From the NCBI RefSeq assembly GCF_918797505.1, contig NC_092797.1, forward strand, positions 56,754,192 to 56,818,191: a stretch of 64,000 bases of DNA, given 5' to 3'. Origin of the DNA: Bemisia tabaci. Lineage: Eukaryota > Arthropoda > Insecta > Hemiptera > Aleyrodidae. Below are positions 57,077 to 64,000 of the stretch, in pieces; the first letter of the stretch is position 1; each line of letters opens with the position of its first letter. Under the pieces are notes generated by a model that had not been told where the DNA came from, ran no database searches, and worked only from the letters and a program-made list of their open reading frames with translations. Position numbers and translations under genes: made by a program.

Positions 57077-57240
57077 GGGGCCGAATTTTGTCGGCTTTTT
57101 CACACGGGAGTGCAACATCCATCGATGAGCTCAAACCGCACCTCCGGCCAATCAGAGGCGCTGAGCCGGACTTAAGTGCAGTCGAGACCCGTCCTAAGTA
57201 TATTTAAGTACGGTGGCAGCACCAACAAAATTCGGCCCCA
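57077..57240. repeat. Small inverted-repeat element
   Basis: GGGGCCGAATTTTGT at 57077 and ACAAAATTCGGCCCC at 57226-57240 are perfect 15-bp inverted repeats around a GC-rich, non-coding interior. The superfamily is not determined. Confidence 0.7.
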
Positions 57241-57415
57241 GGCCCGGACAGGCCCTAAGGCCGACCTGCCACCAGCAGATACGCTCCCACGGTGCGCCGA
57301 GTATGCGCCCCTGTGACGGATAGCAAAATAAGAGGAGAAAAAAAATTATGACCAAACCTAACCTTAACTCATATCAAATTCCAAAAATAAGAGACATCTA
57401 AACGCGATACAACTA

Positions 57416-57835
57416 TTCATGCTAGACGGATGTCCATTTTGCGCATGAAAAATTTAAGGCACGATAGCGTGAGTCGTGGGGCGTGAATTCGAAATGCTCT
57501 GCTCTATGCTGTTAGTCAGATCCGAGAGAAAAGTTAAAAAACGAGGCCGGATCACGTTTTCCCTACCTTCGGCTGTGTTGCTCACGTAGCCCTTGAATCA
57601 CCACTACAAGAGAGACAAACGAAACCAACACAATATGGAAATAGAGCAAGGAAATTTTAAAGGATGTGCGTTGACGACGGCGCAGAGATACGACTATTCG
57701 TGCTTGATGGATGTCCGTGTTGCATCTGCAAAATTGAAGGCGCAATGGCCCGAGGCGTAAACTCGCAATGATTCGGGAGAAAAGTTAAAAAAGAGGCCCG
57801 AATAGGTCTCTCCTGTCTTCGGCTGTATTGAAACA
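57416..57835 (+). mobile_element. 455-bp TIR family, two partial copies in tandem
   Basis: GATACAACTATTCATGCTAG, GACGGATGTCC and GCTCTGCTCTATGCTGTTAG mark the first piece (to about 57590). GATACGACTATTCGTGCTTG, CGTGTTGCATCTGCAAAATT and GAAGGCGCAATGGC mark the second (from about 57595). Both end with CCTACCTTCGGCTGTGTTG or CCTGTCTTCGGCTGTATTG. The outer TIRs are not preserved. Confidence 0.75.
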
Positions 57836-58328
57836 CCGTTAGAAATTTTCGGAGATTCCGGAGTGATAATCACTTTTACTCCGCCCCTATTTTGCCCACG
57901 GAAAAATCGAGTGAAAATGAGAGTGAGTGACCCAACAGTGGAGAGCCACGACACCCCTGAACTCGGCGTGTGAAGCACCCCGAGTGCACGGTGCTACTCA
58001 CTACGCAGAGGAGCGATTCCAGGAGAGGGGAGGGGTAGCTCGAGGAAGGGGCAATATGCTCCTACCGGGATTCACGCGATGCTACCGCGCAGGGTTGCAA
58101 ACTTTCATATAATCACGCCGATAGCGCTATTTGTCAATTAATGACGGAACTACTTTCTACTACATACCCAGTGCACGCTGTCAAATAGACATGGAAGTTC
58201 TTGCCATGAGCAATGAGCATTAGTCACAGGTTTCTGCAAGTTTATTACAATTGAAATTCGGATTACCTTAGTAATGACATCATTGACCACTTACCTTAGA
58301 TCCTGCAACAATTTGTAGCGTAAAATTC
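57836..58328. other. No gene recognised
   Basis: GGAGTGATAATCACTTTTAC at 57859 is related to the inverted words at 58489 and 58610 (GTGAAAATCACTC). No coding or RNA gene is seen. Confidence 0.4.
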
Positions 58329-58400
58329 CGAGCGCTCCCGTGAGAATTTGAACCCGCGCCGCGTTGGTGACAGTCCAGTGCTCTGCCACGGAGCCTCGGG
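58329..58400 (-). ncRNA. tRNA-like sequence (SINE head or tRNA pseudogene)
   Basis: On the minus strand, TGGCAGAGCACTGG fits a Pol III box A and GGTTCAAATTC fits box B, with normal spacing. The outer bases CCGAG and CTCGG can pair as the top of an acceptor stem. The anticodon and T stems pair poorly; a loop CTGTCAC would carry GTC (Asp), but this is uncertain. A functional tRNA is unlikely; a tRNA-derived SINE or pseudogene fits better. No LINE-like tail is visible. Confidence 0.55.
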
Positions 58401-58488
58401 AGTCGGATGGTTGATAAGGCTAAAATCACGCCTCTCATTCTCATGGGTAGCGTTTGTGCAGTAGTGCGCGCAATGACGCACTCTCTGC

Positions 58489-58625
58489 TCGGGGTGAAAA
58501 TCACTCGAGGTAAAAGTGGGGAGTTACCAACTGATTGATTCGCTGCAGTGATATCGTCTCGCTATCGCGGCAATTCACTTTCATGGAGAGTTCTGAACTC
58601 CTCGACAGAGTGATTTTCACTCCGC
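58489..58625. repeat. Small inverted repeat
   Basis: GGGGTGAAAATCACTCGAGG and its counterpart at 58597-58622 (CTCGACAGAGTGATTTTCAC) are an imperfect inverted pair. They may bound a small MITE. Confidence 0.55.
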
Positions 58626-58677
58626 ATCTCAGGTCACTCCGCATTCCACTCCGGGTTTCCCGAAAGATTTTTAACAG

Positions 58678-58916
58678 TGTATGAGCCGTCAGACGTTGCC
58701 ACATTTATTCCGTTAATAAAAACGAATTCATTGGGAAAATTGTGAATATTTTCTTCCAAATTTTTTGGACAATTTTGTTCGCTATTAAATCTAACACATC
58801 TGAAAATTTTAAGGAAAGACATGCGTAACATTCCTTAAGACTACATGTTTTATCCAGGGAAATTTGGCAACTCTTGAATGTCCATACCTACGGCGTTTTT
58901 CCTTAGTACGGCAGTA
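58678..58916. mobile_element. TIR element, ACGCCGTATGAAC family (left end truncated)
   Basis: The left side begins at GTATGAGCCGTCAGACGTTG, with the outermost 25 bases missing. The right end is intact with AATTTGGCAACTC, ACGGCGTTTTTCC and TTAGTACGGCAGTA. Two bases (CT) appear inserted in the right-hand ATACGGCG word. Confidence 0.78.
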
Positions 58917-60184
58917 TGTGCTTAGGGTTGAGGTTTGCTTGCAATAACGTAGTTCCTCTCATCTTAAATACGTCCACTATGAGCGATGGATGCGTCAAGT
59001 CCCATTCAAATATGAACAAACTTTTCGTACATCATTGCATCATATCTGATTTGGTAGGCTGCTCAGGTTTGAGCGCAAGTATAGACGTAAAAAAACATAC
59101 TGACTCCTATGCACGAAAATTTAAGTGGAAACAGAACTTAAATGTGAAGCCACATCCCAAGTAGCACAGCGTAATGAAACTATTGAAATAAAATTGCGAT
59201 TTAGTGATATGAAATTGAAATTTTTTACTATGAAAATTTAACATTTTTACATCAGTTAGTCAAGAAATGTAGTTTTTAAACTATATTGATAAAATGAGCT
59301 ATACGTATCAAAGAGAGGCAATTTGCGACGCGAAGAGAAATTGCAAGTTATTTCAATATCATTGCGATAAAAGATAAAAGATGCCCCTTCAACTAGTAGA
59401 TAGGCAACATACACAACGCTCAGATACAGTAGCAGTGATTCTGCTGGGGCATTACTCATTTGCAGCCTGTCTGCCTGTGCTATTGGTATTAATTTAAATG
59501 TTTAAATAAATCAATGTGATGACTTTTTTGGCAGTTTTGACGAGTTGGCTCTTCCGTCTAAAGCAACGCTGTTGAGAGAATTTTAAAAAACCGAAAGAAA
59601 ATGTTAAGGAGAAGATATTGCGTAGATTCCCATGGCAATACGCCTGCCTGCCTGGTAGTCAAATTTTCCCTGATGAGGAGTTTGTTCATGTGAACAGGGT
59701 GATCAAAGGCGAGGATGGAGGGCTTAATAGAAATGAGCTCCTTCACCATGGTGCTACAATGCATTCATACCTCTCTGTCTGACAGTGTTCAATCACTGTG
59801 CAATTAATCAAACAGAACACCGAAATAAAATATGTCAGATATTAAGTGTAAGATCTTTGTTTTGTAGGTACCTATGTGATTCAATTCATCCGAGGATTTG
59901 AAAAATGTTGACTTCGATGAATCAATAAAAATCAATCAAATAAAAATTTCGGGAAAAGTTTAAAAAAAAAACGAAATTAAGGTGATTAAATTTGACCGTT
60001 CTATTTCAAGGAAATAAACGTTGTACATCAGGAAGAAACGGCAATTGCTCAAAGACCCTTACATTTTTTATTTGTGTCGCTAGACGCCCTAAAGAGAGGC
60101 GAAAACTTCAAAAAGACCTAAATTTATCCATTTCTTTCTTTCAACACTAGCCTCTTGCATAGTTTCGGGTCCTCCGCTGTCAGT
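58917..60184. other. No gene recognised
   Basis: The words ACGTAGTTCCTC and AATACGTCCA near 58950-58978 recall the right arm of the foldback family, but no full copy exists. The rest has frames below 85 codons and no recurring structure. Confidence 0.4.
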
Positions 60185-61150
60185 ACAGGGTGTCTGCAAA
60201 AATAATTCTGTAAAAAAATTGACCGAATTCAGGTATATTTGACGTTTCCGATGCGATTGCGGGCACCGCACAACGAGGAATGCATAACATAGGAACGAAG
60301 CAGAATTTTTTATTGCATGAAGATGGAATGAACTTACTTTCAGCAAAGTTTCCGACCTTCACTGTCATTACAGGGTGTCTATTAAATGATAGCGAAAGAC
60401 CGGTCAAAATGGAGGTATTTTTCAAGATTTTTATGTATCTGAAGACACCGCGCGACAAACAATCACACATCTATGGATCTTTTGAAATTTGCCCTTCCAT
60501 ACTGGTAGTATGGACTTGCGTTTCCCCAATTTTCGAACTTCCAGTGTCATTACAGGGTGTCTAATAAATTTCGCCATTGAAGAGACGGCCGAATTGAGGT
60601 ATTTTTGACGCTTCCGAAGTGATTGCGGGTACACGCGTAACGAGCAGTGTAAGACATAGGAACCAAGTAGATTTTTTTTATTCCTTGCGGAGGGTATGAA
60701 CTTACTTTGCACAAATTCTCGGACCTCCACTGCCACTACCAAGTGTTCAAAAAAATTCTCCAAAAACGGCCAATTTGAGGTATTTTTGACGTTTTCGCTG
60801 CCATTTCAGGTATCGCAGGACGAAGAATATAAAACGTAGGAACCAAGTAAAATGTTTTATTCCATACAGACGGTATGAACTTACTTTTCACACATTTTCG
60901 GACCTTCATTGTCATTACAGGGTGTCCAATAAATTTTCGAACGCGAAAAAAGGTCAAAATTGAGGTATTTTTGACGGGTTTTCTGACATTCTAGGCACAG
61001 CTTGGCAGAACATAAAAGACCTAAGAAATTTCTGACATTTGTCCTCCCATACTGATGGTATGGACTTGCTTCCCACAAATTTTCGGATTTTTACTACCAT
61101 TGTAGGTTGCTCAAAAAGTTCATAATACATTAAAAAACGGCGAAATTTCG
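60185..61150 (+). repeat. Tandem array, period about 183 bp, five units
   Basis: ACAGGGTGTCT or a variant begins units at 60185, 60370, 60552, 60738 and 60917, with a partial sixth at 61102. Spacings are 185, 182, 186, 179 and 185 bp. Each unit contains a GAGGTATTTTTGAC-like word, an ACATAGGAAC-like word and GGTATGAACTTACTTT. The overlapping minus-strand frames of 65-110 codons repeat similar peptides and are by-products of the array. Confidence 0.94.
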
Positions 61151-61497
61151 ATTTTTAAAGCAGCCGAGCCAGGGCCGGATTTACCAACTTGCCGCTTATG
61201 GGCCGCCTGTATTTTGCCGCCCCCTTCTCATTCGTTTTGAAACATCGGTAAAAACCATCAAGTGAACGTGCCACAGGAGGAGGGGTGCATAAGACGCGTT
61301 TACTCGTGTTAAACACATTTTTTGCGAAAGCCCTGTCAACACTACGGGCAAAAGTTCACGGAACTTTGTGCGAAAGTTAAGTTTCGTAAATCTATCTCCG
61401 TGTGGACAAGGCCTTCCATTTATAAGAAATTAACAAACAAAATTATGAAAGAACCAACATAAATGAGGTTTAATAATTTTAACTTCCGCCGCGCAAC

Positions 61498-61660
61498 GCC
61501 GAGCTGACCGCAATGTGTTTGACGCAATGCGTGAAGTATCCATGCAGTCTTGTAGGCGCTATGCATTTCACGTCGCGTCGCGTCGACCGTTGCTGACCGC
61601 ACTGTGTTTGACGCAACGCGTGAAGTATTCATGCAGTCGTGTAGGCGCTATTATGCTTTA
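61498..61660. repeat. 91-bp tandem pair inside the hAT-like element
   Basis: GCTGACCGCAATGTGTTTGA at 61503 recurs as GCTGACCGCACTGTGTTTGA at 61594. Both continue through GCGTGAAGTATCCATGCAGT or GCGTGAAGTATTCATGCAGT and TGTAGGCGCTAT. Identity is high, so this pair is younger than most tandem duplications here. Confidence 0.9.
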
Positions 61661-62021
61661 CATGCCGGCGGCCGCGCTGAGGGCTTCTCCTATTCATCTT
61701 AAGTTCTCTTCATCATTGCTCTCCGCGCCGCGCTGCTGCAGGCCAAATTGCGGGTTTGGTTTCTCTAGACGACAAAATTATAAATTACTACTAGGGGCCT
61801 GAGGCCGCTACGCGGCCGCTAAACACTGAAAGGGAACTGCTCGTAAGAAATCATAGAACAACCACGTTCAAGTTATTTATTATAATTGAAAAGCAGCGTG
61901 AATTGACAATAAATTTTGAAAGAAGATATAACATGCTCTGAAATTTTGGAAATTGAATTTGGAATTTTGAATTTATCATCATTTATTAACAATTTAAATT
62001 TATGATCTGGAAAAATTAAAT

Positions 62022-62925
62022 TATTCCGGAAAATAATTTCGGACTTTTAAATATGAAGTATGCCTTGCATTTCAAAAAAGAGGAGGTGAACGGCCATTTT
62101 AACTGATGTTGTCATAATGGTCTTCTCAGACTTGCGGAACCTGGAATCAATGACCAACTTCGCGACCTCTTCTCCAAACCCATTTTCATGACCAACATTT
62201 TGAGGTACAACAGTTGTATGGCTTTTGCATCTCTGTCTGCTTCCAAAGCTCATATAATTTTGAACCAAATCTTCTGCTATCGAATACGAAAAATCATGGA
62301 GAATTTAAGTTTTATGTTGACCAGCTTCTCGAAAGAAAAATAAAATTTCTAAGGAAGTCTGCGACGTCGCAAAAGGAGAAACGTCGTCTCTCATTTTGCC
62401 CAAAAATATGTAGTATAAAATTAAATTCATTATGACTGGCCTCTCTCAACTTATATTCATCTGTAACGATAAACAATGGGACGCGTTTGCTACGGCGCCT
62501 TGATACAACTATACAACCTCGACGGATGTCCGTATTGCGTTCAAAAAATTGAAGGCGTTTTGACTGCCTGCTCGTACTACCTGTAGTTGATTCGATCGAC
62601 AAACGCGTTGGTCGGCGGTGAGGACTTGATGCATATTTTTAAACTTGATGGATGTCCGTATCGCACCGACTGAAGTGCGAAACCACGTATCTCCATTGCG
62701 GTGTTTCAAAATTTCCGTCCTTAATTCATCTCTTCCATGAGAAACAATCCAAATTAACGACTTTAAATTTTGAACCAAATCTTCTGCTACCGAATACGAA
62801 AAATCATGGAGAATTTAAGTTTTATAGTGACCAGCTTCTCGATGGAAAAATAAAATTTCAATAATTTTTCCATCACAATACTGGAACTTCACATTTAAAA
62901 GTCCGAAATAATTTTCCGGATAATC
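62022..62925. mobile_element. Inner inverted-repeat element, 0.9 kb
   Basis: TTCCGGAAAATAATTTCGGA (then CTTTTAAATATGAAG) on the left and, in reverse complement, ATCCGGAAAATTATTTCGGA (then CTTTTAAATGTGAAG) on the right form arms of about 36 bp. They enclose 0.85 kb that contains a 455-family fragment (62498-62560) and a 93-bp direct repeat. It appears nested within 61170-63630. Confidence 0.78.
62255..62862. repeat. 93-bp direct repeat, copies 516 bp apart
   Basis: TTTTGAACCAAATCTTCTGC starts both copies (62255 and 62771). They are nearly identical through CGAATACGAAAAATCATGGA, TTAAGTTTTAT and AATAAAATTTC. This may be the trace of a duplication or of two nested insertions. Confidence 0.88.
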
Positions 62926-63177
62926 ATTTTCGATAAAATTATCAGGGCTCTGCCGAAATGAATTGAGGTTATTTCCCTGTTCACCCCTACGTCGTACATT
63001 ATCCATCTCACTGAGATAGCCATCATGCCGCACTTTGCGTCGCGCGGATAAATTGCGAGAAACATTGCCACGCTTCGCCGGGCGCCCACGTTTTCGACTC
63101 CGATCCATTCCCAATATTAAAACGAATACGCGCACTTTACGAAAAATTCGGGATTCACGTGTCTTCATACACGACAA
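62815..63177 (-). CDS. 120-codon frame with AT-hook-like motif, uncertain
   Basis: The frame is rich in Arg and contains RKRGRPAKRG at about residues 27-36, resembling an AT-hook DNA-binding motif. Its last 30 codons lie in the inverted arm of the inner element, so its natural end may have been lost. The methionine at 63108, just before the basic motif, is an alternative start. It could be a remnant of a transposon protein or chance in GC-rich DNA. No transposase domain is recognisable. Confidence 0.25.
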   Translation of the reverse strand: MSCMKTRESRIFRKVRVFVLILGMDRSRKRGRPAKRGNVSRNLSARRKVRHDGYLSEMDNVRRRGEQGNNLNSFRQSPDNFIENDYPENYFGLLNVKFQYCDGKIIEILFFHREAGHYKT

Positions 63178-63180
63178 ATA

Positions 63181-63440
63181 TTAACAAAATTCAAAAGACG
63201 ACGCGCACTGGACGAAAAAATCGGAATTCTTCATAGACGACGAATATCCATGACGACGAACGCCTCGGGCAGCCGAGTCATCAGCTGACCGAGAACGAAC
63301 AGCACGGGAAAAAGGAAAAACCGCGCATCTCCCGACGGACGCGCGATCCCCGCATTTTTCCCGACCCCGCGGGACCTGGACGGTCCCGCCGGCACCTCCG
63401 ACGCCCGGATCGGCACGACGGTCGCGGCGCAATTTCGAAA
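63181..63440. other. GC-rich stretch inside the hAT-like element
   Basis: CpG-dense DNA with Arg/Gly/Ala-rich frames on the minus strand, not recognised as protein-coding. Confidence 0.4.
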
Positions 63441-63638
63441 CAGAAATCGGGCTTACGACATTATATATTAGGAAGGATACTCTCAGGAAATGAGAGATTT
63501 TGTCGCCTTCTCTCGTTTGTATTTTTTTTTTTTTCGGAATCCGATTTTTTTATACCTACATTTTAAAAAAATTGCAAAATTTGCCGCCATGGGCCGCGGC
63601 CCATGTGGCCACCCCCTGAATCCGGTCCTGTGCCGAGC

Positions 63639-64000
63639 GGAGAGTTTCGGCATTACCAAGCGAAGTGGGAGTGGCCTAGGAGAAAAACAAGAAATTTCCC
63701 TTAATCTGCAAGGTATGTGCTAGGTTTGTACCAATTTTTGGACATGTAGCGTCAAATCCGTGTTGCTGGCAAAAATATCCAAAATATACGGCGAAAATGC
63801 AAAAAAAACCGGAAAAATCTCGATGTGTTGGCTCTGTGCGCGCCGGATTAAATTTTTTTTTTTCCTCAAAATCTCTTGGCTGACGTGTTTTTTTTTTATC
63901 ACATAGAACCATTTAAGACCGTGCAACATTCGGTTTTGTCGATTTAAAAAAAATAAGTCCCACCCTATGGGGGGAGGGGGACTGTACTTTTGGAACACTC
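63639..64000. other. No gene recognised at window end
   Basis: T-runs at 63850-63863 and 63890-63898 and a G-run at 63969-63980 are present. Overlapping minus-strand frames of 78 and 92 codons show no known domain. Confidence 0.4.

Larger units (their letters stand above)
61170..63630. mobile_element. hAT-like element, 2.46 kb, TIRs and 8-bp TSD, no transposase seen
   Basis: The left end begins CAGGGCCGGATTTACC and the right end in reverse complement begins CAGGACCGGATTCAGG. Both are followed within 60 bp by GGGCCGC and GCCGCC words. The flanks AGCCGAGC (61162-61169) and TGCCGAGC (63631-63638) agree at 7 of 8 bases. The interior holds a 91-bp tandem pair, an inner inverted-repeat element and GC-rich DNA. 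No hAT transposase motif was recognised, so it is probably non-autonomous. Confidence 0.88.

Noticed and set aside
60185..61150. Regularly spaced repeats resembling a CRISPR or a multi-domain gene
   Set aside because: The whole 183-bp unit is repeated, not a short repeat with unique spacers, and the frames on the minus strand are interrupted.

Overview
This 64-kb window looks like intergenic or intronic DNA from an insect nuclear genome. It is AT-rich with GC-rich patches and long homopolymers, has no bacterial-style operons, and holds no open reading frame longer than 172 codons. I recognise no protein family in any reading frame. The longest frames lie in low-complexity tracts or inside interspersed repeats. 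From memory, several repeat families here (the foldback element with ends TTGGACGTATTTCTGCC, the element with ends ACGCCGTATGAAC, and the CATTTTGCAATTAGGAACTA hairpin) resemble repeats that are abundant in whitefly (Bemisia tabaci) sequence. I could not check that, so the organism is an inference.

Layout. 1-9 kb: a 115-bp tandem duplication, a GC-rich palindrome, several terminal-inverted-repeat (TIR) elements and an old 0.4-kb tandem duplication. 9-15 kb: three members of the ACGCCGTATGAAC family, two foldback elements, and GC-rich patches with one TATA-like site. 15-25 kb: one protein-like 111-codon frame, a hAT-like element with target duplication, tandem pairs with 160- to 186-bp periods, and a GGCGTC microsatellite. 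25-34 kb: a dense run of small elements, including a 96-bp-stem near-perfect hairpin inside another element, four foldback elements (one nested), and a 5S-rRNA-like sequence that keeps the internal promoter. 34-44 kb: a 0.93-kb TIR element, a nested stack of three elements and several 180-bp arrays. 44.3-52.7 kb: a direct tandem duplication of 4.2 kb at about 99.9% identity. 52.7-64 kb: hAT-like MITEs, a GC-rich promoter-like patch, a tRNA-like sequence, a 183-bp-period array of about five units, and a 2.46-kb hAT-like element with TIRs and an 8-bp target duplication.

No genes act together here. The biology on view is transposition and repeat turnover: nested non-autonomous DNA transposons (several with identifiable target-site duplications), arrays with nucleosome-length periods, and a very young or artefactual segmental duplication. 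One of its ends lies in such an array and the other lies ten bases inside a MITE terminus. No transposase, reverse transcriptase, CRISPR array or defence system was recognised. All comparisons were made by eye within the window.
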